A DNA stretch of 64,000 nt from Corynebacterium marinum DSM 44953 (GCF_000835165.1 NZ_CP007790.1:1860001-1924000); one strand, 5' to 3'. Counted from the stretch's first letter, positions 42,763-52,390 are shown. Notes: generated by a model not told the origin, from the sequence alone. Program-made: numbers and translations.

Positions 42763-43895
42763 CGGTTGCGGAACTTACCCCGCAGGCGGGAGAAGAACCC
42801 GGACTCCTCGCCGTCGTGGTCGACGCTGGTGACCTCGGAGCGGTGCTCGCGGATCTGCTCCAGCAGCTCGCGGGTCTTGTCGTCCAGCTCGGTCGGGACG
42901 GTGACGGTGACGTGCGCGATGAGGTCGCCGCGGCCCTCGGTGCGCAGGCGCGGCATGCCCTGCCCGGCCAGCCGGATCTGCGCGTTCGGCTGGGTGCCGG
43001 CCGGGATGTCGAGGGTCAGGGTCTTGCCCGCCAGATCCTCGACGTCCGCCTGCGCGCCCAGCGCAGCGTCGACCGACGGGACGGAGACGTTCAGGTGCAG
43101 GTTGTCGCCGTCGCGCTGGAACACCTTGTGCGGCAGCGTGGAGATCTCCACGTAGAGGTCGCCCGCCGGGCCGCCGCCGTGGCCGACCTCGCCCTGGCCC
43201 GCCATGCGGATGCGCATGCCGTTGTTGATGCCCGCCGGCACGTTGACCACCAGGTCGCGGCGCTTCTTCACGCGGCCGCCGCCCGAGCAGCGGGTGCAGG
43301 GATCCTTGATGATCTCGCCGTAACCGTCGCAGACCGGGCACGGGCGCGAGGTCATGATGTTGCCCAGGAAGGAACGCTGCACCTCCTGCACCTCGCCGGA
43401 ACCGTGGCACTCGCCGCAGGTCACCGGCTTGGCCTTGGACTCCGAACCGGAGCCCTCGCAGTGGTCGCACAGCACGGCTGTATCCACCGTGATGTCCTTC
43501 TTCACGCCCGCGTAGGCCTCCGCCAGGGTGATCGCGGTGCGCAGCAGGGCGTCGTTGCCCGGCTGGACGCGCGAACGCGGGCCGCGGGAACCACCCGCGC
43601 CGCCGCCGAAGAAGGCCTCGAAGATGTCCCCGAAACCGCCGCCCCCGCCGAAGCCCTGGCCCGGCATGCCGCCGCCCTGCTCCATCGGGTCCCCGCCCAT
43701 GTCGACGATGCGGCGCTTCTCCGGGTCGGTGAGCACCTCGTGCGCCACCGACGCCTCCCGGAACTTCTCCGCCGCCTCCTCGGAGGGGTTGACGTCAGGG
43801 TGGTACTTCCTGGCCAGCTTGCGGTACGCCTTCTTGATGTCGGCATCCGTCGCAGCCTTGTCGACGCCCAGAATTCCGTAATAGTCACGTGCCAC
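42759..43895 (-). CDS. dnaJ: Chaperone protein DnaJ (DnaJ2, HrcA-linked)
   Basis: The Hsp70 co-chaperone of 378 residues has a J domain with YHPDVNP (residues 30-38), a Gly/Phe-rich linker, and four zinc-binding CxxCxGxG units: [24 protein letters not shown] and CTRCSGGG. Two C-terminal substrate-binding beta domains follow. It is 45 bases after hrcA on the same strand, so HrcA control is likely. This is the DnaJ separate from the dnaK-grpE-dnaJ operon expected elsewhere in the genome. Confidence 0.96.
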   Translation of the reverse strand: MARDYYGILGVDKAATDADIKKAYRKLARKYHPDVNPSEEAAEKFREASVAHEVLTDPEKRRIVDMGGDPMEQGGGMPGQGFGGGGGFGDIFEAFFGGGAGGSRGPRSRVQPGNDALLRTAITLAEAYAGVKKDITVDTAVLCDHCEGSGSESKAKPVTCGECHGSGEVQEVQRSFLGNIMTSRPCPVCDGYGEIIKDPCTRCSGGGRVKKRRDLVVNVPAGINNGMRIRMAGQGEVGHGGGPAGDLYVEISTLPHKVFQRDGDNLHLNVSVPSVDAALGAQADVEDLAGKTLTLDIPAGTQPNAQIRLAGQGMPRLRTEGRGDLIAHVTVTVPTELDDKTRELLEQIREHRSEVTSVDHDGEESGFFSRLRGKFRNR

Positions 43896-43940
43896 GATGA
43901 GAGAGACTTCCTTTGTCAGCTAATCAGAATCGAATGAATT

Positions 43941-44969
43941 TTACTCGCCAGCCAGAACGCGGCTGACATAGCGTGCAACGGCCGAGACCTTGGAGATTGT
44001 TCCCGGATAGTCCATGAACGTCGGCCCCACCACGCCCAGCCCGCCGAGCGTGTGCCCGTCCGAACCGTAACCTGTGGCGACGACCGAGGCATCATGCAGA
44101 TCCTCGTCCTCGTTCTCCCCGCCGATGAGCACGCTCACGTTACCCAGGTCCGGCACGTTCGCCAACAACTTCAGGACCGTGACCTGCTCCTCCAGCGCCT
44201 CTATGACACTGGGCAGACCCGTCGGGAAATCCCGCGCCATACGTGTCAGGTTCGACGTGCCCGCCAGGATCAGCCGGTCCGTCGGCTGCTCCACCAGCGT
44301 CTCGATCAGCCGCGTCGCGCTCCTGACCACCGCGTTCCGGATCTCCGGCGGCGGGTCCGCCGCCAGCTCCACGAGACTCGTCGATCCCTCCGTCAGGGTC
44401 CTGCCCACCAGCGCGCCGTTGAGCAGGTCGCGCAGGAGATGGCCCCCGTCGGCGTCGATGAGCTCGTCGAGCTCCACGTTGCGCTGATCCACCCGGCCGG
44501 AATCCGTGATCAGCACCAGCAGCAGCCGCGTCGGACCGAGCGACACCACCTCCACGTGCTTCACGCGCGACATCTTCAGATTCGGCAGCTGCACCACCGC
44601 CGCCTGACGGGTCAGCTGGGCGAGCAGCTGGACCGAACGACGCAGCACGTCCTCCAGATCCACGCCCTCCTCCAGGAACCGGATGATCGCCCGGCGCTCC
44701 GGCGCCGACAACGGCTTCAGGTCATGAATGTGATCCACGAACTGGCGGTAGCCCTTCTCCGTGGGGATCCGGCCCGAGCTCGCGTGCTGCTGCACGATGT
44801 AGCCCTCCGACTCGAGCACCGCCATGTCGTTGCGGATCGTCGCACTCGACACATTCAGCCGGTGCCGCTCCAGCAGCGCCTTCGAACCCACCGGTTCCTG
44901 GGAGGCGATGTAATCCGCCACGATCGCCTGCAGAACCTCCTGCCGGCGCATCTCCGTCGAACCAGCCAT
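43941..44969 (-). CDS. hrcA: Heat-shock repressor HrcA
   Basis: The 342-residue repressor has an N-terminal winged helix ([49 protein letters not shown]) and a C-terminal GAF-like domain ([17 protein letters not shown]). It represses chaperone genes by binding CIRCE. ATG at 44969 is used, with GGAGG 9 bases upstream. A CIRCE-like sequence covers that RBS, suggesting autoregulation. Confidence 0.95.
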   Translation of the reverse strand: MAGSTEMRRQEVLQAIVADYIASQEPVGSKALLERHRLNVSSATIRNDMAVLESEGYIVQQHASSGRIPTEKGYRQFVDHIHDLKPLSAPERRAIIRFLEEGVDLEDVLRRSVQLLAQLTRQAAVVQLPNLKMSRVKHVEVVSLGPTRLLLVLITDSGRVDQRNVELDELIDADGGHLLRDLLNGALVGRTLTEGSTSLVELAADPPPEIRNAVVRSATRLIETLVEQPTDRLILAGTSNLTRMARDFPTGLPSVIEALEEQVTVLKLLANVPDLGNVSVLIGGENEDEDLHDASVVATGYGSDGHTLGGLGVVGPTFMDYPGTISKVSAVARYVSRVLAGE

Positions 44970-44996
44970 CTGGCACTCACCTCCCTCGGTTGCTAG
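44970..44996 (-). promoter_or_regulatory. Degenerate CIRCE-like element over the hrcA RBS
   Basis: On the minus strand CTAGCAACC, 9 bases, then GAGTGCCAG. Against the CIRCE consensus TTAGCACTC-N9-GAGTGCTAA this gives 6/9 and 7/9 matches with the exact 9-base spacer, and the spacer holds the RBS. A TACACT -10 box lies just upstream (45009-45004). Weak arms make binding uncertain. Confidence 0.5.
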
Positions 44997-45040
44997 TTCT
45001 GACAGTGTAACCCCGTTTACCCCCGCTGCCATACCCCGGC

Positions 45041-45907
45041 TCAGTCCGGCTGCTCATACATGCGGTGCCAATGCCAGACCGGGCCACAGGGCTGCGCCCG
45101 ACCGCGGATCACCGCCTCGATCTGTGCCACGACCTCATTCAGATGCATGTCAATGCAGGAATCCGAGTACGTCAGATGCGTGTATCCCCTGATCACGGCG
45201 TCGTTGGCCTTCCAGTAGTCCCGGACCATCACCCCACGGCCCCTGTGGTACTCGTACCCGTTCATCTCCACTATGACCTTCGACTTCTCGTGTACCCCGT
45301 CCCGCCGGTAATCTCCCACCTTCTTGTTCTGCTCCATCACGATCCCCTGCGCCCGCAGCGCCCGGAACAGCACCCGCTCCGTATCCGAGTCCCCGCCCAC
45401 TGCTGCTTTATCCACCAGGACGCGCATGCCGGCCGGAACCCGTTCATAGGCGGCCAGGGCCTTCTTCAACCGGTCACGCCCGTCCCTGCCCTCGTACTCG
45501 CCCTCCAGGTACGTCACCGCCTCCAACTGCCTGTTCCTCGGCATGTCCATCGCCGTGCGCAACGGGTCGGCGATCCGGATCCCGTCCAGGAGTTCCGTGG
45601 TGCCCGACCGCCCCCGGATCAACCGGAGGTACCCGCTCCCCCGCCGGGACCGGTCCCGTGCCACCAGCGCGGTCGCCGGCACGTAGATGGACCGGTTCCT
45701 GCGGAGCTCCCAGGCCGTCCGTCCCGTGAACACGAGGTGCGGCCGTGCGCGCTGGAGTGCCCTGAGCAGGAGCTCACCTTCAGGACGACGGGTCGTGTAC
45801 ACGCCCCGATCCACGCGGTGCAGCTTCCCCTCCCGGATCAGTTTCTGGATCTTCTTCGCGTGCACGCCCCGGGCGCGCAGGTCTGCCGTGGTGAGTATCT
45901 CCCCCAT
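45041..45907 (-). CDS. AbiEi-type winged helix with DUF559-like nuclease domain
   Basis: The 288-residue protein starts with an AbiEi N-terminal winged helix ([34 protein letters not shown]). It ends with a PD-(D/E)xK-like block, [22 protein letters not shown] then a K/N-rich helix and HLTYSDS. The fold resembles DUF559/Vsr nucleases. ATG at 45907 is chosen since AAAGGGG precedes it by 6 bases and homology starts there. No toxin partner is adjacent. It has the same domain plan as the 37110-38060 gene but is strongly diverged from it. Confidence 0.72.
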   Translation of the reverse strand: MGEILTTADLRARGVHAKKIQKLIREGKLHRVDRGVYTTRRPEGELLLRALQRARPHLVFTGRTAWELRRNRSIYVPATALVARDRSRRGSGYLRLIRGRSGTTELLDGIRIADPLRTAMDMPRNRQLEAVTYLEGEYEGRDGRDRLKKALAAYERVPAGMRVLVDKAAVGGDSDTERVLFRALRAQGIVMEQNKKVGDYRRDGVHEKSKVIVEMNGYEYHRGRGVMVRDYWKANDAVIRGYTHLTYSDSCIDMHLNEVVAQIEAVIRGRAQPCGPVWHWHRMYEQPD

Positions 45908-45970
45908 GTGAACCCCTTTCCACCACAGTTGGACTGCCGGAGGGGGTGCAAGGTTCCCGCGGGGCGGCAT

Positions 45971-46027
45971 TTCGTACCCCCGCAAGGACCCGCCCGCACC
46001 CGCGACGAGGACTTAAGGGGGTACGAA
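45971..46027 (+). repeat. Inverted repeat, possible divergent copy G of the palindromic family
   Basis: ttcgtaccccc (45971-45981) and gggggtacgaa (46017-46027) form a perfect 11-bp stem. The interior contains gcaaggacc and acccgcgacgagga, which resemble the inner arm of copies A-E. It lies between the AbiEi-like gene and hemW and could also be a terminator or operator. Confidence 0.5.
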
Positions 46028-46035
46028 CCGGAAGG

Positions 46036-47160
46036 TCAGGCCTCCTCGGCGACGAGGATGTCGGTGATGATGCCGTCGGCGAGCAGCCGGCCGGCGTCGG
46101 TGAGCGCGATCCGGTCGCCGACGTGCCGCAGGAGGCCGCCCGCGACATGCTTCTCGACGACCGCGTGGCCCTCCGGCGCGATCCAGCCCGCCGGGATGCC
46201 GTCGCGCAGGCGCAGGCCGAGCATGAGTTTCTCGGTGTGGCGATCGGCGTCGCTGAGCAGCTCCTCCCCGGCGATCGGCAGCTCGCCGGCGGCCAGGACG
46301 GAGGCGTAGCGGGCGGGGTGTTTGACGTTGTGGAAGCGGCGGTTGCCCAGGTGGGAGTGGGCGCCGGGGCCGGCCCCCCACCAGTCGCCGTCGCGCCAGT
46401 AGATCTCGTTGTGGCGGCACTCGCCGCCGGGCCTGGCCCAGTTGGAGACCTCGTACCAGTCGAAGCCGGACTCCTCGAGGCGGGAGGAGATGATCTCGTA
46501 GCGGTCGGCGTAGACGTCCTCGTCGGGTGCGGGCAGTTCGCCGCGGCGGACCTTGCGGGCCATGGCGGTGCCGTCCTCGACGATGAGCGAGTAGGCGGAG
46601 ACGTGGTCGACGTCCGCGGAGAGGACGGCGTCGAGGGTGCGGCGGACGTCGTCGTCAGTCTCGGTGGGCGTGCCGTAGATCATGTCCAGGTTGACGTGGT
46701 CGAAGCCAGCGGCACGGGCCTCGCGTGCGGCGTCGACGGCGCGGCCGGGGGTGTGGGTGCGGTCGAGGACGCGCAGCACCGAGGACGAGGCGGACTGCAT
46801 CCCGAGGGAGACGCGGGTGAAGCCGGCCTCCAGCAGCCCGGAGAAGAACTCCGGCGAGACGGACTCGGGGTTGGATTCGGTGGTGACCTCGGCGCCGGGG
46901 GCCAGGCCGAAGGAGTCGCGGACCATGTCGAGCACGCGGGTCAGGCCGGCGGCACCGAGCAGGGAGGGGGTGCCGCCGCCGATGAAGACGGTGTCGGCGG
47001 GGCGGCCCTGGGGCGCGGCGAGAGCGAGCTCGCGGCCCAGGGCATCCAGGTAGGAGGCGGGCGAGGCGGAGGTGCCGAGCTCGCCGGGGGTGTAGGTGTT
47101 GAAGTCGCAGTAGCCGCAACGGGTGGAACAGAAAGGAACGTGGACGTAGACGCCGAACAT
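46036..47160 (-). CDS. hemW: Radical-SAM heme chaperone HemW (HemN-like)
   Basis: The 374-residue radical SAM protein has YVHVPFCSTRCGYCDFNTY with the CxxxCxxC cluster motif and GGGTPSLL, and a C-terminal HemN-type domain. The N-terminal extension diagnostic of true coproporphyrinogen dehydrogenase HemN is absent, so HemW (heme insertion) is preferred. The gene is often annotated hemN. It is co-directional with hrcA but separated by the AbiEi-like gene, which interrupts an otherwise compact run. Confidence 0.92.
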   Translation of the reverse strand: MFGVYVHVPFCSTRCGYCDFNTYTPGELGTSASPASYLDALGRELALAAPQGRPADTVFIGGGTPSLLGAAGLTRVLDMVRDSFGLAPGAEVTTESNPESVSPEFFSGLLEAGFTRVSLGMQSASSSVLRVLDRTHTPGRAVDAAREARAAGFDHVNLDMIYGTPTETDDDVRRTLDAVLSADVDHVSAYSLIVEDGTAMARKVRRGELPAPDEDVYADRYEIISSRLEESGFDWYEVSNWARPGGECRHNEIYWRDGDWWGAGPGAHSHLGNRRFHNVKHPARYASVLAAGELPIAGEELLSDADRHTEKLMLGLRLRDGIPAGWIAPEGHAVVEKHVAGGLLRHVGDRIALTDAGRLLADGIITDILVAEEA

Positions 47161-47170
47161 CTACGCCACG

Positions 47171-47845
47171 TTAGCTGGCCGCACCCCGCTGGGCACGTTT
47201 GGCGGAGACGCGGGCGACGACGGCGTCGATACGCGCACGCTCGGCGAGGAACTCCGGGGTGTGGTTTCCGCGCATCCCGCGGGCGTAGGAGGGGTGGGCG
47301 TCGGCGACGGTGTGCAGCCAGCCTTCGACGGTCGCGTTGACGTGCGTGCCCACGCGGGCGTAAAGGTGCGGGAGGCTGACGGCGTCGAGGTTGCCGGCGA
47401 CGAGCTTGGTCTGGTCGAGGACCCAGGCGACCAGTTCCCCGAGGTGCTCGACGACGAGTTCGGTGCGGGCGTTCAGCGCCTCGGAAAGGCCGGTGACGTT
47501 GACCGGGGAGGTGAGGGGGAAGAGCTCGTCGAGGGAGGGGGCGTCGAGAAGCTCGGGTTCGATGAGCTTCGCGCCGGCCGCAGCGGTGGCGGAGAGAATC
47601 CCCGCGCGGACGCCGCTGGTCAGCGCCTGACGCAGGCCGAGCAACTCGCCGACGATCTGGCGGGAGTCCCGGCGGGCGTCGGAGAGGATCTCCTCGAACT
47701 CGGCGAGGCAGTCGTGCGTGAGTTCGGAATCCCAGTCGCGGACCGCCTCGAGGAGGTGCTCGATGTACTCGGCGACCTCGTCGCCGATGTTGTAGATCTC
47801 CTGGGTGAGCTCGCGGTGGCGAAGCTCGGCGGCGATCTTCTGCAT
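47171..47845 (-). CDS. Conserved hypothetical helical protein
   Basis: The 224-residue product is almost all helical with acidic and Ala-rich stretches. It has no signal peptide or membrane span. A central Pro/Val break (LFPLTSPVNVTGLSEAL) divides two helical bundles. It lies 10 bases upstream of hemW on the same strand and may be co-transcribed. I do not recognise the family; location suggests a corynebacterial core gene. Confidence 0.6.
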   Translation of the reverse strand: MQKIAAELRHRELTQEIYNIGDEVAEYIEHLLEAVRDWDSELTHDCLAEFEEILSDARRDSRQIVGELLGLRQALTSGVRAGILSATAAAGAKLIEPELLDAPSLDELFPLTSPVNVTGLSEALNARTELVVEHLGELVAWVLDQTKLVAGNLDAVSLPHLYARVGTHVNATVEGWLHTVADAHPSYARGMRGNHTPEFLAERARIDAVVARVSAKRAQRGAAS

Positions 47846-47933
47846 CGTGGGCTACCCCCTATCCGTCGACGTTGTTGGCATGACTTTAAGCCACGCGCAC
47901 CGGCGGGCCGGGCAGACTCGCCGGGGGACGCTG

Positions 47934-49763
47934 TCAGCGCTTGTACAGGTGGTTGATAGCGTCCGCATAGCGCTGGGCGACGACATTGCGCTTGACCTTC
48001 ATCGTCGGGGTGAGTTCGTTCTCCTCCTCGGTGAGATCCCGGTCGAGGATGAAGAACTTCTTGATGCCCTCCGTCTGGGAGACGGTGGCGTTGACGGTGT
48101 TCACGGCGTCCTGGATCTCGGCGCGCAGGGCGGGGTCGGTGGCCAGCTCCGCGACGGACTTGTTCTCCGGGATGTTGTGGTTGAGCTTCCAGCGCAGCAG
48201 CGCGTCCTCGTCGAGGGTGACCAGCAGGCCGACGAAGGGTTTGCCGTCGCCGACGATCATCGCCTGGGAGATCAGGGGGTGGGCGCGCAGCGAATCCTCC
48301 ATGGGGCCGGGCGAGATGTTCTTGCCGCCGGCGGTGACGATGAGGTCCTTCTTGCGGCCCGTGATGACCAGGTGCCCGGTGTCGAGGAGTTCACCGAGGT
48401 CGCCGGTGTTGTACCAGCCGTCCTCCATGGACTCGGCGGTGGCCGCCTCGTTGTTCCAGTAGCCGTCGAAGAGGATGGGGCCCTTGACCAGGATCTCACC
48501 GGCGTCGTTGATGCGGACGGTCACGCCGCCCATCGGGCGTCCGACGGTGCCGATCTTCTGGTCCTCGAAGTCCACGGCGGCGGCCGCGGCGGTCTCGGTG
48601 AGCCCGTAGCCCTCGTAGATGGGGATGCCGATGCCGCGGAAGAAGTGCAGCAGGTCGTGGCTCATGGCGGAGCCGCCGGTGATGCAGTACTTCACCGAGT
48701 CGCCGACCGCGGCGCGGATCTTGGAGTAGACGAGCTTGTCGTAGAGCTTCCGCTTCGCGACGAGCGCCCGCGACGGCCCCTCCGGAGCGTCCAGCGCGCG
48801 GGAGTACTCCACGGCGGTCTTCTCCGCCCGCGCGAAGATCCTGGCCTTGAGCGGACCGCCGTCGGCGGCGTTGCTCGCGGCGGAGTTGCGCACCTTCTCG
48901 AAGACGCGCGGCACACCGAGAATGAGGTTCGGGCGGGAGCGGGCGAACTCCACGGACAGGGTGGAGAAGTCCGACCAGTGGTTCTGCGTCGCGCCGCCGA
49001 CGACCAGGGCGAGGGACACGGCGCGGGCCAGGACGTGCGCGAGCGGCAGGAAGGTCAGCGCCCGGGTGCCCGGGTGGGCGATGCCGCCGACCGGGTGGGA
49101 GAGGATGGCGCGGACCTCGGCCAGCCAGTTGCGGTGGGTCAGCCGGCAACCCTTCGGTCGGCCGGTGGTGCCGGAGGTGTAGACAAGGGAGGCCAGGGAG
49201 TCGGTGTCGGTGCCGGCGATGCGGGCGTCGACCTCCGCCGGGTCGATCTCCCGCCCCTCGAACTTGAGGGTGGCGATCGCCGAGGAGTTGATCTCCAGGA
49301 CCCTCCGCAGCTGCGAGGGGGAACCCTGCAGCCCCGGGGTGCCGTCCTCCCGCAGGACGAGGTGCGAGATGAGCTCCGTGTGGTCGCGGGTCTCGGTGAC
49401 CGCCAGCACCGCACCGGAGTCCTCGATGATCCACTGCATCTGCGACAGCGACGACGAGGGGTACACCGGGACGCTCACCGCGCCGGCGGCCCAGATGGCG
49501 AAGTCGAGCAGGGACCACTCGTAGCGGGTCGCGGAGATCAACGCCACCCGGTCGCCGGGCTGCACGCCGGAGGCGATCAGGCCGCGAGCCACGTCGTAGA
49601 CCTCCGCGACGAACTCCTCGGACGTGACGCTGACCCACTCGTAATTGGCGGGGCGCGTGAACATCACGCCGTGCGGGTAGCGCCGCGCGGTGTCGATCAT
49701 GGCGGTCAGGCACGTCTCGCCGGGGGCGATGTCGTATTCGGCGGGGCTGTGGAACTCCTGCAC
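47934..49763 (-). CDS. Long-chain fatty-acid CoA ligase (AMP-binding, FadD15-like)
   Basis: The ANL-superfamily enzyme of 609 residues has the P-loop YTSGTTGRPKGC, EGYGLTETAAAAA, the TGDLG motif in GWYNTGDLGELLD, and the C-terminal GRKKDLIVTAGGKNISP hinge. It activates fatty acids to acyl-AMP and acyl-CoA at the membrane. GTG at 49763 is used with AGAGGA 10 bases upstream. It is divergent from malQ across 133 bases. The chain length preferred cannot be read. Confidence 0.92.
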   Translation of the reverse strand: MQEFHSPAEYDIAPGETCLTAMIDTARRYPHGVMFTRPANYEWVSVTSEEFVAEVYDVARGLIASGVQPGDRVALISATRYEWSLLDFAIWAAGAVSVPVYPSSSLSQMQWIIEDSGAVLAVTETRDHTELISHLVLREDGTPGLQGSPSQLRRVLEINSSAIATLKFEGREIDPAEVDARIAGTDTDSLASLVYTSGTTGRPKGCRLTHRNWLAEVRAILSHPVGGIAHPGTRALTFLPLAHVLARAVSLALVVGGATQNHWSDFSTLSVEFARSRPNLILGVPRVFEKVRNSAASNAADGGPLKARIFARAEKTAVEYSRALDAPEGPSRALVAKRKLYDKLVYSKIRAAVGDSVKYCITGGSAMSHDLLHFFRGIGIPIYEGYGLTETAAAAAVDFEDQKIGTVGRPMGGVTVRINDAGEILVKGPILFDGYWNNEAATAESMEDGWYNTGDLGELLDTGHLVITGRKKDLIVTAGGKNISPGPMEDSLRAHPLISQAMIVGDGKPFVGLLVTLDEDALLRWKLNHNIPENKSVAELATDPALRAEIQDAVNTVNATVSQTEGIKKFFILDRDLTEEENELTPTMKVKRNVVAQRYADAINHLYKR

Positions 49764-49896
49764 GGTGGGTGCGTCCTCTCGCGTCGGGGCGTGGTGTTGC
49801 GTTTCTCACAACGCTACCCCTGGGAACCCGGTTTATGGGGCGGAGGTTTCTGCCACGCGCGGGGAGTACCAGCGAAACACTCACCGGGGTGGCAGG

Positions 49897-52044
49897 ATGT
49901 CCGGTGTGACTAACCAGGACGTGCTGAGAGAACTCGCGGACGCCCACGGCGTCGCCACGCGCTACACCGCCAGCGACGGCGAGGAGATCATCGTCACCGA
50001 GGACACGCTGCTGACAACGCTGCGCGCCCTCGGCGTGACGCTTTCCGACGCCCCCGACGCCGAAGAACTCGCCGCCGTGCTCGCCGCGCACCGCGAGGCA
50101 GAGTCGGTCCGGCCGCTGCCGGCGAGCGTGGTGGCGGTGTCCGGCGACGCCCGGACCTTCAACGTCCACGTGCACCACGGCGCACCCGCCGACGTGCGCA
50201 TCATCCTCGAGGACGGCTCCACCCGCGAGGCCCGCCAGGAGGAGAACTGGAACCCGCCGGTCACCGTCGACGGCCAGGAGTGGGGCGAGGCGACCTTCCG
50301 CCTCCCGGACGACCTTCCCCTGGGCTGGCACACCATCGAGCTGCACTCCGGCGAGACCCGCCACGAATGCGCCCTGATCATCACCCCGGACCGCCTGTCC
50401 ACCACCGACGTGTTCGTCAACGAGCCGGCCACCGGCGTCATGGCGCAGATGTACTCCGTGCGCTCGCGTAACTCCTGGGGCATCGGCGACTTCCACGACA
50501 TGGGCCTGCTCGCCGAGGTGCTGGCCAAGGAAGCCGGCGCCGACTTCCTCCTGGTCAACCCCATGCACGCCGCGGAGCCCTTCCCCCCGGCCGAGGACTC
50601 GCCCTACCTGCCGACCACCCGCCGCTTCATCAACCCCATCTACCTGCGCATCGAGGACATCCCCGAGCTGTCCCAGCTGGACGAGGCGACGCGTGCCGAC
50701 GTCCTCGAGCTCGGCGAGGAGCTCAGCGAGATCAACCGCACCAGCGGCTACATCGAGCGCAACCCCATCTACCAGGCGAAACTCGACGTCCTGCACGAGA
50801 TGCACAGTCGCGGCCGCACCCCCGAGCGGGAGGCCGAGTTCCGCGCCTACATCGAGCGCGAGGGCCAGGGCCTCGTCGACTTCGCCGCCTGGTGCGCCCA
50901 GCGCGAGATCGAGCAGATCCACGCCCCCCGCGCCCACGCGATCATCCCGCCGATCAACGACCTGATCAACTTCTACATGTGGCTGCAGTTCCTCTGCGAC
51001 GAGCAGCTCGCCGCCGCCCAGGCCCGCGCCACCGCCGCCGGCATGAAGATCGGCATCATGGCAGACCTCGCGGTCGGCGTCCACCCCGGCGGCGCCGACG
51101 CCCACAACCTCGAACCCTGGCTCGCCCCCGACGTGTCCGTGGGCGCCCCGCCGGACAACTACAACCAGCAGGGCCAGGACTGGTCCCAGCCGCCGTGGCA
51201 CCCGGCCCGCCTGGCGGAGGCCGGCTACCGCCCCTGGCGCAACCTCCTCTCGACCGTGCTGCGCCACTCCGGCGGCATCCGCGTCGACCACATCCTCGGC
51301 CTGTTCCGGCTCTTCGTCATGCCCCGCATGCAGCACCCGAGCACCGGCACCTACGTGCGTTTCGACCACGAGGCACTCGTCGGCATCCTCGCCCTGGAGG
51401 CCGAACGCGCCGGCGCCGTCGTCGTCGGCGAGGACCTGGGCACCTTCGAATCCTGGGTCCAGGACGTCCTGGCCGCCAAAGGCGTGATGGGCACCTCGAT
51501 CCTGTGGTTCGAGGGCTCCCCCACCGTCGAAGGCCCGCGCCTGCAGAACGAGTACCGTCAGCTGGCCCTGAGCTCCGTGACCACCCACGACCTCCCCCCG
51601 ACCGCGGCCTTCCTCGCCGGCGAGCACATCACGCTGCGCGAACGGCTGGGTCTGTTCACCCGGGACGTCGCGGTGGAGGACGCCGAGGACCTGGAATGGC
51701 AGGCCGAGGTTCTCGACCGCATCCGCGAAACCGGCTGCTTCGAGGGCACCGAACTCGCCGACACCCGGTTCGAGGGCCTGGCCCGCGACGAGCGCGGCGA
51801 CACCCACGAACTCATGGTGGGCATCCACCGCTTCATCGCCGGCACCCCCTCCGCGTTGAACTGCATCTCGCTGGTGGACATGGTCGGCGACGTCCGCTCC
51901 CAGAACCAGCCCGGCACCAACAGCGACCAGTACCCCAACTGGTGCGTCCCGCTCTGCGACGGGGAGGGCAACCCCGTCCTCATCGAGGACCTGGCCGACG
52001 TGGAGCTGTTCCACCGCATCGCGGAGGCCAGCAAGCGCGGGTAG
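49897..52044 (+). CDS. malQ: 4-alpha-glucanotransferase MalQ
   Basis: The GH77 enzyme of 715 residues moves maltosyl and longer glucan units between malto-oligosaccharides. An extended N-terminal region of about 170 residues precedes the barrel. Catalytic residues are in GGIRVDHILGLFRLF (nucleophile Asp), VVVGEDLG (acid/base Glu) and TTHDLPPTAAF (Asp). ATG at 49897 is chosen; GTG at 49905 is possible. It feeds the maltodextrin/glycogen pool; a maltokinase-like gene is 3.9 kb further on. Repeat copy E follows the stop. Confidence 0.94.
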   Translation: MSGVTNQDVLRELADAHGVATRYTASDGEEIIVTEDTLLTTLRALGVTLSDAPDAEELAAVLAAHREAESVRPLPASVVAVSGDARTFNVHVHHGAPADVRIILEDGSTREARQEENWNPPVTVDGQEWGEATFRLPDDLPLGWHTIELHSGETRHECALIITPDRLSTTDVFVNEPATGVMAQMYSVRSRNSWGIGDFHDMGLLAEVLAKEAGADFLLVNPMHAAEPFPPAEDSPYLPTTRRFINPIYLRIEDIPELSQLDEATRADVLELGEELSEINRTSGYIERNPIYQAKLDVLHEMHSRGRTPEREAEFRAYIEREGQGLVDFAAWCAQREIEQIHAPRAHAIIPPINDLINFYMWLQFLCDEQLAAAQARATAAGMKIGIMADLAVGVHPGGADAHNLEPWLAPDVSVGAPPDNYNQQGQDWSQPPWHPARLAEAGYRPWRNLLSTVLRHSGGIRVDHILGLFRLFVMPRMQHPSTGTYVRFDHEALVGILALEAERAGAVVVGEDLGTFESWVQDVLAAKGVMGTSILWFEGSPTVEGPRLQNEYRQLALSSVTTHDLPPTAAFLAGEHITLRERLGLFTRDVAVEDAEDLEWQAEVLDRIRETGCFEGTELADTRFEGLARDERGDTHELMVGIHRFIAGTPSALNCISLVDMVGDVRSQNQPGTNSDQYPNWCVPLCDGEGNPVLIEDLADVELFHRIAEASKRG

Positions 52045-52072
52045 GCGGGCAGCTCCCCTGCCCCTGAGTTAC

Positions 52073-52183
52073 ACCCCGCGAGGAGGACCACGCGAGGACC
52101 CCCGGTGACGGCGCAGACCCCGCGAGGAGTGCCGCTCACGGGCTCCTCGCGGGGTCGTCCTCGCAGGGTCCTCCTCGCGGAGT
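52073..52183 (+). repeat. Nested palindromic repeat, copy E
   Basis: Inner arms 52117-52129 and 52143-52155 (accccgcgaggag / ctcctcgcggggt) are perfect. Outer arms 52073-52088 and 52168-52183 match at 15 of 16. An extra cctcgcaggg segment on the right is a partial duplication of the arm. It lies between convergent malQ and the small membrane gene. Confidence 0.8.
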
Positions 52184-52204
52184 CCGTGCCAGCCGGGCAG
52201 CCGC

Positions 52205-52345
52205 TCAGATCATGCTGATCAGCCAGGCCACCACCACGATGGCCAGCAGGATCCACAGCGACTGGGTGACACGCGACTGCGGGTACTTCCGTTTGGCCTT
52301 GGGCAGCTTCTGGTCCTGCTTGCGCAGTTCCTCGGGGTTGGCCAT
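52205..52345 (-). CDS. Small single-span membrane protein, 46 residues
   Basis: The product has a charged N-terminal half (NPEELRKQDQKLPKAKRKY) and one C-terminal membrane helix (SLWILLAIVVVAWLISMI) with almost no outer tail. It follows another small membrane gene and the M3 peptidase gene on the same strand, 45 bases apart. Real-gene status rests on the clean charged-plus-helix layout and operon position. No clear RBS. Confidence 0.6.
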   Translation of the reverse strand: MANPEELRKQDQKLPKAKRKYPQSRVTQSLWILLAIVVVAWLISMI

Positions 52346-52390
52346 GTGGCACGCTCCTGGTTCGGGTGAATCGACGACTGGGAAGTCAGC

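Noticed and set aside
48496..52014. Open frame of 1172 codons antisense to malQ and the acyl-CoA ligase
   Set aside because: It covers two clear genes, has no family-like motifs and has the Val/Gly/Asp-rich composition typical of antisense frames in high-GC DNA.
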